From: an uncultured Ruminococcus sp.
GTDB taxonomy: Bacteria; Bacillota; Clostridia; Oscillospirales; Ruminococcaceae
Assembly (NCBI RefSeq): GCF_902762735.1
Contig: NZ_CACWPP010000005.1
Location: 1-64,000 of the forward strand
Reading direction: 5' to 3'
Length of the DNA stretch: 64,000 bases
Shown here: positions 7,446 through 16,273 of the stretch, piece after piece
How the letters are laid out: every line of letters begins with the position of its first letter
Position numbering within the stretch: the first letter of the stretch is position 1
The notes under the pieces: generated by a model
Databases searched by the model: none
What the model was told of the DNA's origin: nothing
The model's input: the letters and a program-made list of their open reading frames with translations, nothing else
Position numbers and translations under genes: made by a program

Positions 7446-8372
7446 TCAGCCCTTTACAGACTCCAGCGCCTTGCTGAGGGTAGCTTCGTTTTCGATGTTT
7501 ACAGCGTTCTTGCCCTTGAGGGTCTTTTTCACCAGACCTGTCAGCACCTTGTTGGGTCCAAGTTCGATGAAGTTCTCGTAGCCTGCCTTTTCCATCTCAG
7601 ACAGTTCAGAGGTGAACTTAACGGGCGAAACTATGTGCTTTGCGAGCATCTCGGGCATATTGGTGAAGTCGGTCAGCTTTTCGCCAAGCACGTTTGAATA
7701 GAAGTCCTTCTCTGCCGCCTTGAAATCTATCTCCTTAGCCGCATCAATGAACTCATCTGCCGCAGGCTGCATCAGCTTTGAGTGGAAAGCGCTGGCAACA
7801 TTCAGCTTTACCGCTCTCTTCTTCATCTCGGTAAACTTAGCGGCGGCAGCTTCACAAGCCGCAGTATCGCCCGCGATGACCGTCTGTGCGGAGGAGTTAT
7901 AGTTTACGGGGACAACATAGCCCTCGACCTCTTCGCACACTTTTTCTACCTCAGCCGCATCGAGACCGATTATCGCATACATCGAACCCTCAGCGTTCTC
8001 GGCGGCTTTCTGCATAGCGGAAGCCCTTGCCTTTATCAGCTTAAAGCCGTCCTCTATGGTGACTACGCCTGCCGCGACCATAGCGGCATACTCGCCCAGC
8101 GAATGACCTGCAACGCCGTCAAACTCGATGCCCTCAGCCTTTGCAGCCTCAAAAGCTGCCAGCGAGCAAGCCATTATTGCGGGCTGCGAATTTATGGTCT
8201 TGTTCAGTTCCTCCTCAGGACCGTCAAAAGCTATCGCGGCTATGTCATAGCCCAGCACCTCTGATGCCTTGTCAAATACTGCCTTTGCGGCGGGGTACTT
8301 ATCGCAAAGTTCCTTAGCCATGCCCACATACTGCGAGCCTTGTCCCGAAAATAAAAACATGTTCTTAGCCAT
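7446..8372 (-). CDS. fabD: Malonyl-CoA:ACP transacylase
   Basis: Transfers the malonyl group from CoA to acyl carrier protein to feed fatty-acid elongation. The protein is 308 residues, the usual FabD length. It has the N-terminal FLFSGQGSQYVGM motif, the nucleophile elbow GHSLGEYAA (Ser near residue 92) and the catalytic-His region VASAFHSKLMQPA. An AAGGAGG site precedes the ATG. In many clostridia fabD sits inside the fab operon. Here it is on the opposite strand, divergent from fabH, sharing the 650-base gap that could co-regulate both. Confidence 0.94.
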   Translation of the reverse strand: MAKNMFLFSGQGSQYVGMAKELCDKYPAAKAVFDKASEVLGYDIAAIAFDGPEEELNKTINSQPAIMACSLAAFEAAKAEGIEFDGVAGHSLGEYAAMVAAGVVTIEDGFKLIKARASAMQKAAENAEGSMYAIIGLDAAEVEKVCEEVEGYVVPVNYNSSAQTVIAGDTAACEAAAAKFTEMKKRAVKLNVASAFHSKLMQPAADEFIDAAKEIDFKAAEKDFYSNVLGEKLTDFTNMPEMLAKHIVSPVKFTSELSEMEKAGYENFIELGPNKVLTGLVKKTLKGKNAVNIENEATLSKALESVKG

Positions 8373-9026
8373 TACTTTTCCTCCTTGATATAGTCTGTCG
8401 CAACTGAAAATATCTGCTTCTCCCTTTTTGACCTGACCGCTTTTGCGCTCGCTGTTCTGGTTATATATTTTAATTTTTGCGAATAATTTTCAAAAACGGT
8501 CACAAAATATTAACCATCACCCAAAATTCTATGAAATATTCTCCGAATTTTCAGAAAACGACTTGGTTGTTCATAATTTGTTAATTGAATTGGCGGTAAA
8601 AAGGGTTTATAATTAATAATGTAAATTACCGCAGAAGGGCAAGCTATGCCCTATCGGCAGTACTAAAGTAATATTATAACATAGTTTTTCCCATATTGCA
8701 AGGGCTTTTCGGACTTTTTGTGAGGTGTACGGCTGTGATATATGAACTCTGTATGACTGACAGGGAACTTTCCTATGAGGGGCACGAAGAACGTTCTGCA
8801 CAGGTTTTTTCACCGAACGGCTTCAGCGAATATGATGTCAACAGTCACGGGGACGGAACAGATGTCACCGAAAGCATATGCTTTACATCGCGCTGTGATG
8901 CACAGAAAACCTTAAAAAGCGCTGTGACCGTCAGCGCGATGAATGGAAGGTTTTGCGAGAGTATAAGCCCGCGCATGAAACATATACAGATCTATTTTTG
9001 CATTTGCATACAAGGAGGATATTCAA
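8373..9026. promoter_or_regulatory. Divergent fabD/fabH intergenic region with long fab leader
   Basis: The gap holds the fabD upstream region, then the fabH promoter (8585-8613), then a leader of about 400 bases before the fabH TTG codon. The leader begins with a small hairpin AGGGC...GCCCT near 8636-8652. No known FapR or FabT operator was recognised. A plus-strand open frame from 8696 has no visible ribosome site or family likeness and is not called. The length of the leader suggests RNA-level control, but no riboswitch was identified. Confidence 0.5.
8585..8613 (+). promoter_or_regulatory. Promoter of the fatty-acid synthesis operon
   Basis: TTGAAT (8585-8590) and a perfect TATAAT (8608-8613) with a 17-base spacer. 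The region just downstream (AATTAATAATGTAAATT) is partly palindromic and could be an operator. Confidence 0.75.
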
Positions 9027-10040
9027 TTGTCTGAAACAAAAAAGGTAACAGGAATAAAGGTAAAGGGTATAGGCAAGTATGTGCCCGAGATGATAGCATC
9101 GAACGAGGATTTCGCTAAGATAGTCGATACCAGCGATGAGTGGATAACACAGCGCACGGGCATCAAGACAAGGCACATCACCAACGGCGAACCTACCTAC
9201 TGGATAGGCGCTGAGGCGGCTAAGAAAGCCATCGCTGATGCGGGCATAGATGTCAGCGAGATAGACCTTATCATCTGTGCCACAGTTACACCTGATTTCT
9301 ACACGCCCTCTACCGCTTGTCTTATACAGCGCGAGATAGGTGCTGTCGGTTCGATGGCGATAGACATAAACTGCGCCTGCACGGGGTTTGATTACGGTCT
9401 TGATATGGCAAGGCGCTACCTGCTTTCCGAGGACGATGTGAACACTGTTCTGCTGGTATCGTCAGAGGAACTTTCAAAGTTCACAGATTATACCGACCGT
9501 TCAAGCTGTATCCTCTTTGGGGACGGCGCGGCGGCATTCGTGCTGGAAAGGAAGTACGATGCGCTTTACTCGGCTTATCTGGGTGCGGACGGCAACGGTG
9601 CTAAATTCCTTGTTTCACGCGCTATGAGGAGCGAGAACGTATTCCGCACCAACAAGGAAGATTTCGATATGGGCATGCCCGAGACAAAACTCCACTACTT
9701 CACACAGGACGGCAAAGAGGTATACAAGTTCGCGACTAAGGCACTGCCGATGGCGGTAACAAAGGCTTGCGAAAAGGCGGGCATCTCCCCTGATGAACTT
9801 GATGCTATCGTTCCCCATCAGGCTAATGTGCGCATAATCGAAACTGCCGCAAAAAATCTGGGCGTTTCGATGGACAAGATGGTGGTATACATAGACCGCT
9901 ACGGCAACACTTCTTCGGCATCTATACCGATAGCTTTCTGTGATGCGGTGGCTGAGGGCAGGATAAAGCGCGGCGACAAGGTATGCTTTGTGGGCTTCGG
10001 CGGCGGTCTGACCTACGCGGGCATAATATTTGAATACTGA
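9027..10040 (+). CDS. fabH: 3-oxoacyl-ACP synthase III (KASIII)
   Basis: Starts fatty-acid synthesis by condensing acyl-CoA with malonyl-ACP. The 337-residue length is close to the family norm. Catalytic residues are visible: Cys in NCACTGFDYGL (about C118), His in VPHQANVRI and Asn in GNTSSASIP. Translation starts at TTG (9027), fixed by an AAGGAGG site at 9012-9018 and by MSETKK followed at once by the conserved KGIGKYVPE. It is the first gene of the long plus-strand fab operon. Its stop overlaps the next start by one base. Confidence 0.94.
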   Translation: MSETKKVTGIKVKGIGKYVPEMIASNEDFAKIVDTSDEWITQRTGIKTRHITNGEPTYWIGAEAAKKAIADAGIDVSEIDLIICATVTPDFYTPSTACLIQREIGAVGSMAIDINCACTGFDYGLDMARRYLLSEDDVNTVLLVSSEELSKFTDYTDRSSCILFGDGAAAFVLERKYDALYSAYLGADGNGAKFLVSRAMRSENVFRTNKEDFDMGMPETKLHYFTQDGKEVYKFATKALPMAVTKACEKAGISPDELDAIVPHQANVRIIETAAKNLGVSMDKMVVYIDRYGNTSSASIPIAFCDAVAEGRIKRGDKVCFVGFGGGLTYAGIIFEY

Positions 10041-10711
10041 TGGGTTCAAGGCTGATGCACTTCGCGCTTGGCAAGGTACTTGCCGAGCGGCTGGGTATTG
10101 ATGACAAAGAGGGTCTTATGATCGGCAGCATACTGCCCGATGCACTGCCCGCCAAAGAGAAGCAGGAGCGCAATTCGCACTTCATATCTGTATTTGATGA
10201 CGGGCGGTACAAGTGGTTCGACAGTCTGGCTTTTTTTGAAAAGTACAGGGAAGAGGTCATGGACGACCCGATATATCTGGGGTATTATTTCCATCTTATA
10301 TCGGACAACATCTTCCGTCAGACTTTTTACATCGACATGGGGCTTCTTTCACGGCGCGGCGAAAAGAGCCTGTTTGAAGAATTCTACCGCGACTACAATC
10401 TGCTCAACCCCATGATAACCGAAAATTTCGGTCTGACAAGGACGCTGACAGTCCCCGAAAGGCTGAGGGACACACGGCTGTATCGGGATTTCGGATTTGA
10501 GCCTGAAAACCTCATAGCTGATATTTACGCGGACATGCAGATGCACATCGAGGGCGAGCTTATGCACTTTGATATGGATATAGTGCGCGGCTTCGTTGAA
10601 AAGAGCGCTGAGGTCTGCACAAGAGAGTATGCCGCTATAAAAGAGGGCAGACACGTTTACAGCAAGTACGAAATGGCGATAGAGAACCATTATTCAAAAA
10701 GCGGCAAATAA
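10040..10711 (+). CDS. Zinc-dependent phospholipase C-like / HD-like hypothetical protein
   Basis: A 223-residue soluble protein without a signal peptide. The pattern SRLMHFALGKVLAERLGI, then GSILPDALP, a later His in NSHFISV, and GYYFHLISDNIFRQ places Asp/His residues in the way seen in a family often labelled zinc-dependent phospholipase C-like. True enzymatic activity is unknown. The start overlaps the fabH stop by one base, so it is translationally coupled to fatty-acid synthesis. A role in lipid turnover is a guess from context. Confidence 0.5.
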   Translation: MGSRLMHFALGKVLAERLGIDDKEGLMIGSILPDALPAKEKQERNSHFISVFDDGRYKWFDSLAFFEKYREEVMDDPIYLGYYFHLISDNIFRQTFYIDMGLLSRRGEKSLFEEFYRDYNLLNPMITENFGLTRTLTVPERLRDTRLYRDFGFEPENLIADIYADMQMHIEGELMHFDMDIVRGFVEKSAEVCTREYAAIKEGRHVYSKYEMAIENHYSKSGK

Positions 10712-10751
10712 AACGAATTTAAAGAAAAATATATAAAGAGAGGTAAAAACA

Positions 10752-11690
10752 ATGACTACCACAAAAACAAGGATAACCGACCTGCTGGGCATAAAGTACC
10801 CGATACTTCAGGGCGGCATGGCATGGGTCGCTGAACACACACTGGCAAGCGCTGTCACAAATGCAGGCGGCGCAGGCATAATCGCAGGCGGCTCGGCACC
10901 CATCGACTACCTGCGAGAGCAGATAAGGCTGACCAAAGCCGCTGTGGGCGGCAAGCCTTTCGGTGTGAACATCATGCTGATGAGCCCGAATGCTGACGAC
11001 CTGGCAAAGCTGGTCATCGAAGAGGGCGTGCCTTTTGTAACAACGGGTGCGGGCAATCCCGGCAAGTACATGGCTGACTGGAAAGCCGCAAATATCAAGG
11101 TGATACCTGTTGTTCCCTCTGTTGCGCTGGCAAAGAGAATGGAGAGAAGCGGCGCTGATGCAGTCATCGCTGAGGGCACTGAGTCGGGCGGTCACATCGG
11201 TGAGAACACTACGATGTGCCTTGTTCCGCAGGTAGTTGACGCAGTTGAGATACCCGTTATCGCAGCAGGCGGCATCGCTGACGGCAGAGGTATCTGTGCA
11301 AGTTTCATGCTGGGCGCTGAGGGTGTTCAGGTGGGCACACGCTTCCTCGCCGCTGAGGAATGTCAGATACACCCCACCTACAAGGAACTGGTAGTCAAGG
11401 CTAAGGACACTGACAGCGTGGTAACAGGCAGGACGACAGGTCATCCATGCAGAAATGTCAAGACAAAGTTCTTAAAACAGCTGGCTAAGCGCGAGATGGA
11501 GGGCGGCATCGACCCTGACGAGTTTGAGAAGATAACACTCGGCGCACTGAGAAAGGCTGTTCAGGACGGCAACCTCGATGAGGGTTCGTTTCTTTGCGGC
11601 GCTATCGCGGGCATGGTCAACGAAGTAAAGCCTGCGAAGGAGATAGTCGAGGAAATGTTCGCGCAGGCAGAAGCGATATTTAATTCATAA
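10752..11690 (+). CDS. fabK: Enoyl-ACP reductase II (FMN-dependent)
   Basis: Reduces the enoyl-ACP double bond in the last step of each elongation cycle. The 312-residue protein has the FabK/nitronate-monooxygenase-like FMN barrel: YPILQGGMAWV, NAGGAGIIAGG, AEGTESGGHIGENTTM with the conserved His, PVIAAGGIADGRG and QVGTRFLAAEEC. The ribosome site is GAGAGG. No fabI or fabL gene is in the window. FabK is typically insensitive to triclosan. Within the operon it is followed by a family A element. Confidence 0.93.
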   Translation: MTTTKTRITDLLGIKYPILQGGMAWVAEHTLASAVTNAGGAGIIAGGSAPIDYLREQIRLTKAAVGGKPFGVNIMLMSPNADDLAKLVIEEGVPFVTTGAGNPGKYMADWKAANIKVIPVVPSVALAKRMERSGADAVIAEGTESGGHIGENTTMCLVPQVVDAVEIPVIAAGGIADGRGICASFMLGAEGVQVGTRFLAAEECQIHPTYKELVVKAKDTDSVVTGRTTGHPCRNVKTKFLKQLAKREMEGGIDPDEFEKITLGALRKAVQDGNLDEGSFLCGAIAGMVNEVKPAKEIVEEMFAQAEAIFNS

Positions 11691-11695
11691 TTTTT

Positions 11696-11855
11696 GGTGG
11701 TTATCCCGCTGACACACCACAAAAACAGCGGCTATACAGAACTTAAGGTTTTTGGCACATATCATTCCCCCGCCGCAGGCGGGGGAATGATATGGGGCGC
11801 TCAATTATCCTTTTGTTTACCGCATTTTTAGTTGGTGTGCTAAAGGGATAGTCAT
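11696..11855 (+). mobile_element. MITE-like element, family A, copy 2 (between fabK and fabG)
   Basis: A 160-bp element with ends TGGTTATCCCGCTGACACACC and TGGTGTGCTAAAGGGATAGT and an internal hairpin CATTCCCCCGCC/GGCGGGGGAATG. A 14-base sequence AATTCATAATTTTT is directly repeated at 11682-11695 and 11856-11869. The left copy overlaps the fabK stop codon, so the insertion abuts the gene end. Confidence 0.75.
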
Positions 11856-11937
11856 AATTCATAATTTTTTGTGGTCAAAGGTCGGCGCTTTTATCGCCTG
11901 ACTATCCTGACAACGATATTTGACGGAGGAAAATAAA

Positions 11938-12672
11938 ATGGCAACAGCATTTATAACAGGTTCGGCAAGAGGTATCGGTGCGGCTATCGCGCTGAGGCTT
12001 GCTGAGGACGGTTTTGACATAGCACTCAACGACATCAGCGAGGCTATGTTCGAGAATAACGATATAATGGAAAAGATAGCCGCAAAGGGCGTTAAGGTAC
12101 AGAAGTTCATCTGCGATGTATCGAACTACGCACAGGCTGAGGAGACTGTAAAGGCTATCAAGGCTGAGTTCGGTTCTATCGACGTGCTGGTAAACAACGC
12201 GGGCATAACAAGGGACGGTCTGATGGCGAGAATGAGCGAAGAACAGTATGACATGGTAGTTGCTGTCAACCAGAAGAGCGTTTTCAACATGTCTAAGTTC
12301 GTGGGCAACGTTATGATGCGCCAGAAGTCGGGCAGGATAATCAACCTTGCTTCGGTGGCAGGCATTTACGGCAATCCCGGACAGATAAACTATTCGGCAA
12401 CAAAAGCCGCTATCATCGGCATGACAAAGACTGTCGCAAAGGAACTGGGTTCGCGCGGCATCACCTGCAACGCGGTAGCTCCCGGCTTCATCAAGACCCC
12501 CATGACCGACAAGCTGACCGATGACCAGAAGAACGCTATGCTGGGTCAGATAGCTATGAAGCGCTTTGGCGAGGTGGAGGACATCGCGGGCGTGGTATCT
12601 TTCCTCGCTTCAAAGGACGCGGCTTACGTGACAGGACAGGTCATCGAGATAAGCGGCGGCATAATGATGTAA
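11938..12672 (+). CDS. fabG: 3-oxoacyl-ACP reductase
   Basis: NADPH-dependent reduction of 3-oxoacyl-ACP. A 244-residue short-chain dehydrogenase: TGSARGIGAAIAL (cofactor-binding Gly motif), NNAGITRDGLM, Ser in NLASVAGIYG, and the catalytic pair in NYSATKAAIIG (YxxxK). The start is ATG 11938, preceded by GACGGAGG; an in-frame TTG at 11920 would add six residues and lies upstream of that ribosome site. It is separated from fabK by an inserted element and followed closely by fabF. Confidence 0.94.
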   Translation: MATAFITGSARGIGAAIALRLAEDGFDIALNDISEAMFENNDIMEKIAAKGVKVQKFICDVSNYAQAEETVKAIKAEFGSIDVLVNNAGITRDGLMARMSEEQYDMVVAVNQKSVFNMSKFVGNVMMRQKSGRIINLASVAGIYGNPGQINYSATKAAIIGMTKTVAKELGSRGITCNAVAPGFIKTPMTDKLTDDQKNAMLGQIAMKRFGEVEDIAGVVSFLASKDAAYVTGQVIEISGGIMM

Positions 12673-12720
12673 GACCGATAAATATATGGATATATCTCTA
12701 AATTACAAGGAGTGTTTTAA

Positions 12721-13956
12721 TTGAGCAGAAGAGTAGTGATAACGGGTATGGGTACAATAAACCCGCTGGGCAAAAATGTTGAAGAGTTCTGGGAGAACAT
12801 CAAGGCGAACAAGAACGGTCTTAGTTACATCGACCAGTTTGATGCCTCTGATTTTCCCGTTAAGATAGTCGGTGCAGTCAAGGATTTTGACCCCACCGAG
12901 TATATAGAGAAAAAAGAAGCAAAGCGCATGGACAGGTTCACACAGTTCGCGCTGGCGGCTTCAAAGCAGGCGCTTGAGAACGCGGGCACCGACCTCAAAG
13001 ACCTTGACCCTTTCCGTGTGGGCGTTATAATCGGTGTAGGCATCGGCGGACTGAACATGACCGAAGCTGAGGTGACAAAATTCAACGAGAAGCCCGATAA
13101 GGTATCGGTTTTCTTCATACCCATGATGATAGGCAATATGGCGGCAGGCACAGTTGCCATGAAAACAGGCTTTAAGGGCGACAACTACTGCACCACCACT
13201 GCATGTTCATCTGCTACACACGCCATCGGCGAGGCTTTCCGCAAGATAAAGGACGGCTATCTCGATGCCTGCCTCTGCGGCGGTTCGGAGGCTTGCATTT
13301 CAAGATTTGCGCTCAGCGGCTTCAACAACATGAAAGCCCTCTCGCAGGCTACCGACCTTGACAAGGCTTCAACACCTTTCGATGCGAACCGTCAGGGCTT
13401 TGTACTGGGCGAAGGTTCGGGCATGCTGGTGCTGGAAGAGTATGAACACGCAAAGGCAAGGGGCGCAAACATCATCGCAGAAGTTGCAGGCTACGGCGCA
13501 ACAGGCGATGCTTACCACATGACCAGCCCTTCACCGACGGGCGAAGCTGCCGCACATGCTATGGAAATGGCATACAAGGAGGCAGGTCTTGCGCCTGAAC
13601 AGGTGAACTACATCAACGCACACGGCACTTCAACAGGGCTGAACGACAAGTACGAAACAAACGCGATCAAGATAGCGCTGGGTGAAGATGCTGCGCGTAA
13701 GACAGTCATCAATTCAACTAAGTCTATGATAGGTCATCTGCTGGGCGCGGCAGGCGGCGTTGAAGCCATCGTTACCGCGCTGTCGGTAAAGAACGACTTC
13801 GTACACAAGACCATAAACTTCACCACACCCGATCCCGAGTGCGACCTTGACTACGCAGTTGATGCAAACCGCGAGATGCCTGTATATGCGGCGCTGTCAA
13901 ACTCGCTGGGCTTTGGCGGACACAACGCTACCATCTGCATAAAGAAGTGTGACTAA
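12721..13956 (+). CDS. fabF: 3-oxoacyl-ACP synthase II
   Basis: Elongating condensing enzyme, 411 residues, the usual FabF size. The catalytic Cys is in TTACSSATHAIG (about C162). The two His lie in NAHGTSTGLND and KSMIGHLLGAAGG. The start is TTG (12721) with AAGGAG upstream, giving MSRRVVITGMG as in typical FabF. It lies 48 bases after fabG and 21 bases before accB. Confidence 0.95.
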   Translation: MSRRVVITGMGTINPLGKNVEEFWENIKANKNGLSYIDQFDASDFPVKIVGAVKDFDPTEYIEKKEAKRMDRFTQFALAASKQALENAGTDLKDLDPFRVGVIIGVGIGGLNMTEAEVTKFNEKPDKVSVFFIPMMIGNMAAGTVAMKTGFKGDNYCTTTACSSATHAIGEAFRKIKDGYLDACLCGGSEACISRFALSGFNNMKALSQATDLDKASTPFDANRQGFVLGEGSGMLVLEEYEHAKARGANIIAEVAGYGATGDAYHMTSPSPTGEAAAHAMEMAYKEAGLAPEQVNYINAHGTSTGLNDKYETNAIKIALGEDAARKTVINSTKSMIGHLLGAAGGVEAIVTALSVKNDFVHKTINFTTPDPECDLDYAVDANREMPVYAALSNSLGFGGHNATICIKKCD

Positions 13957-13977
13957 CAGAAAAGGAGAATATCACCG

Positions 13978-14460
13978 ATGAGTGAGAAGATTTACGGTCA
14001 GTTCGACCTTGAGACAATTGAAAAGCTCGCCGATATAATCAACGCTAAGGAACTTTCCGAGCTGACTATTACCGATGGCGGCAAGACCATCACAATTAAG
14101 GGCAAAAGACCTGTTCCTGCGCCCGCACCGATGCCTGTGATGCCCCCGATGGGTACACCCGCAGGCATGCCACCGATGCCCGCACCTGCACAGGGCTTTG
14201 ATGCACCCGCAGCTGCTCCCGTTACGGGCAAGGAAGTGAAAGCGCCTATCGTAGGCACTTTCTATGCGGCACCGTCACCCGATTCAAAGCCTTTTGTAAA
14301 GGTAGGCGACAGAGTGAAGAAAGGCGATGTCATATTCATCATAGAGTCGATGAAAGTGATGAGCGAAGTCCCCAGTGAACTTGACGGCGTTGTTAAGGAG
14401 ATATGCGTTCAGAACGGCGATGCAGTAGAGTTCGGACAGACTGTAATGGTGCTTGAATAA
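13978..14460 (+). CDS. accB: Biotin carboxyl carrier protein of acetyl-CoA carboxylase
   Basis: Carries the carboxybiotin of acetyl-CoA carboxylase. It has 160 residues: an N-terminal helical part (1-45), a Pro/Ala/Met-rich flexible linker (about 46-85), and a biotinyl domain starting VKAPIVGTFYAAPSPDSKPF. The biotin-accepting Lys is in IIESMKVMSEV (about K126). The usual AMKMM box is SMKVM here, a mild variation. AAAGGAG precedes the ATG. Its partner subunits accC, accD and accA come later in the same operon. Confidence 0.94.
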   Translation: MSEKIYGQFDLETIEKLADIINAKELSELTITDGGKTITIKGKRPVPAPAPMPVMPPMGTPAGMPPMPAPAQGFDAPAAAPVTGKEVKAPIVGTFYAAPSPDSKPFVKVGDRVKKGDVIFIIESMKVMSEVPSELDGVVKEICVQNGDAVEFGQTVMVLE

Positions 14461-14509
14461 CTCCCCTTTCATTTAAACGCGGCGTTTGCCCGCAGAAAGG
14501 CTGACAACT

Positions 14510-14959
14510 ATGAAAAAGATCTATCTTAGATCCACCATCGCGGCAGTGGTTATGCAGCTGCTTTTATGGGCAGTGTTCTGCCTGTACGACTACGGGATAG
14601 ACGAGGGCAGGATACGCATTCATTACATTTTGCGATATATCGTTGATTTTCTGGTGGTTTTCGCACTGCCTGCCGTGCCTGCGGTGCTGTACCTGAAAAA
14701 TGAGAAGCTGTTCAGCACAGGTGAGCGCATAAAGGATATGGCGATACACTGTATCATATGGACGGCGGTATCGGCGGTCATATCACTGCCGCTCTGGGAT
14801 GCTGTTAATTACGGCCACTGGTTCATTCATCAGAGGCGTATAATGTTCAACGGTATGGAGTATCTGATATTCGCCATCACATCAGCCGCAGGATTTGTAC
14901 TGCTGACACCGATCGTCATGGGCATTCGCCATTTTATCAGAAAAAAGCGGGGTGCATGA
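14510..14959 (+). CDS. Four-helix membrane protein of unknown function (fab operon)
   Basis: A 149-residue protein with about four hydrophobic segments. The first is STIAAVVMQLLLWAVFCLY and the last ends in a short basic tail (RHFIRKKRGA). ATG 14510 is chosen because GAAAGG lies just upstream; an earlier in-frame start at 14486 has none. No family was recognised. It is followed two bases after its stop by a second small membrane protein, and both sit between accB and fabZ. Confidence 0.7.
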   Translation: MKKIYLRSTIAAVVMQLLLWAVFCLYDYGIDEGRIRIHYILRYIVDFLVVFALPAVPAVLYLKNEKLFSTGERIKDMAIHCIIWTAVSAVISLPLWDAVNYGHWFIHQRRIMFNGMEYLIFAITSAAGFVLLTPIVMGIRHFIRKKRGA

Positions 14960-14960
14960 T

Positions 14961-15437
14961 ATGGTGGAAATCTATGAGATACACCCGCGCAGGAATTTCC
15001 TGATATTCTGCACTGCTGTACATATGGCGGGAGCTTGCGCGTCGATAGTCACAGAGATGCTCGATGATATAATACATGATGACATGAATGAATATGCGTA
15101 CTATATAGGTCTGCCGCTGATAGCACTGCCGATAGCTTACCTGATATACTTCAAAAGGCTGACCAGCGAAAGTGACACCGCCGTTGGCAAACATTTCAAG
15201 GAAATAGGCATATGGCTGTTGACCGTATTCCCGATGGGGGCGGTACTTTTTGTGATACTCAGCGCCTTCTGCGAAATGACGGAGCTTTATGAGGCGGGCG
15301 GGAATTATATCGTTTATCTGCTGGTGTGTACGCTGAGCATATGTTTTGTTACACCGTTCTACAAGCTGGGCAGGATAATAGTTTCAGCCATCAGGAAAAA
15401 AGACGATGACTATTACCGCTATTACGGCGGTATGTGA
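14961..15437 (+). CDS. Membrane protein of unknown function (fab operon)
   Basis: A 158-residue protein with about four hydrophobic segments, such as FLIFCTAVHMAGACASIV and LLTVFPMGAVLFVILSAF, and an Asp/Tyr-rich C-terminus. The start could be ATG 14961 or GTG 14952; the ATG is preferred since it begins one base after the preceding stop. General architecture resembles the gene before it (four helices, basic loop ends), but I see no clear alignment. Function unknown. Confidence 0.65.
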   Translation: MVEIYEIHPRRNFLIFCTAVHMAGACASIVTEMLDDIIHDDMNEYAYYIGLPLIALPIAYLIYFKRLTSESDTAVGKHFKEIGIWLLTVFPMGAVLFVILSAFCEMTELYEAGGNYIVYLLVCTLSICFVTPFYKLGRIIVSAIRKKDDDYYRYYGGM

Positions 15438-15460
15438 GATATAGCACAGCTAATGATAAT

Positions 15461-15585
15461 GTGGTTATCCCGATGACACACCACAAAAACAGCGGCTATA
15501 CAGAACTTAAGGTTCTTGGCGTATGGCGCTCAATTATCCTTTTGTTCACCGCATTTTTAGTTGGTGTGCTAAAGGGATAGTCATA
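15461..15585 (+). mobile_element. MITE-like element, family A, copy 3 (before fabZ)
   Basis: A 125-bp short variant with family A ends but without the GC-rich central hairpin. AATGATAAT is directly repeated at 15452-15460 and 15586-15594, a clean 9-bp likely target duplication. It sits in the fab operon between a membrane-protein gene and fabZ. Confidence 0.8.
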
Positions 15586-15638
15586 AATGATAATACCGAC
15601 AATGACGGTCAAAAATCAATCTGAAAGGAGCTGCTGAG

Positions 15639-16070
15639 ATGGCAGTTTTAATGAATAAAGAACAGATAATGGAAGTTATACCCCACCGCGACCCTTTCCT
15701 GCTCATTGATGAGATAAACGAGCTGGAAGTCGGCAAGAGGGTGAAAGCCACAAAGTACATAAAGGAAGATGATTTCTGGTTCAAGGGGCATTTTCCGCAG
15801 TACCCTGTTACTCCCGGTGTGCTGATGGTGGAGATGTGCGCACAGGCGGGCGCTGTGGCTCTGCTGGCACTGCCTGAGAACAAGGGCAAGATAGGTTTCT
15901 TCGGCGGCATAAACGACTGCAAGTTCCGTCAGCAGGTAGTACCGGGCGACACGCTGGAGATAGAAGTCGAGATAATCAAGGTAAAAGGACCTATCGGCGT
16001 GGGCAAGGCGCTGGCTACCGTAGGCGGCAAGAAGGCTGTTTCCTGCGAGATAACCTTTGCAATAAAGTAA
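15639..16070 (+). CDS. fabZ: 3-hydroxyacyl-ACP dehydratase
   Basis: Removes water from 3-hydroxyacyl-ACP. The hot-dog-fold protein has 143 residues. It carries the catalytic His in IPHRDPFLLIDEI and GHFPQYPVTPGVLMVEMCAQ with the partner Glu. GAAAGGAG precedes the ATG. It lies between two inserted family A elements. Confidence 0.95.
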   Translation: MAVLMNKEQIMEVIPHRDPFLLIDEINELEVGKRVKATKYIKEDDFWFKGHFPQYPVTPGVLMVEMCAQAGAVALLALPENKGKIGFFGGINDCKFRQQVVPGDTLEIEVEIIKVKGPIGVGKALATVGGKKAVSCEITFAIK

Positions 16071-16079
16071 GATAAAAAA

Positions 16080-16237
16080 CGATCATCCCGATGACACACC
16101 GTACTAAACGCCATTTCGGCGGACATTAACAAGTTGGCGGTTTTCTTTCAACGTCCTGTGGCGGGGGAAAGATATGGGGCGCTCAATTATCCTTTTGTTC
16201 ACCGCATTTTTAGTTGGTGCGCTAAAGGGATAGCCAT
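16080..16237 (+). mobile_element. MITE-like element, family A, copy 4 (after fabZ)
   Basis: An approximately 158-bp diverged copy: the left end reads CGATCATCCCGATGACACACC, the right end GCGCTAAAGGGATAGCCA. The central hairpin is damaged (TTTCAACGTCCTGTGGCGGGGGAAA). A-rich direct repeats (ATAAAAAA) flank it. This is the most degraded A copy in the fab operon, so probably older. Confidence 0.65.
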
Positions 16238-16273
16238 AAAAAAACGGGCATTTGCCGAAAAGGAGAGGATAAC

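Noticed and set aside
8696..9034. Plus-strand open frame of 112 codons before fabH
   Set aside because: No clear ribosome site, no recognisable sequence pattern, and its end overlaps the fabH start; it more likely belongs to the fab leader.
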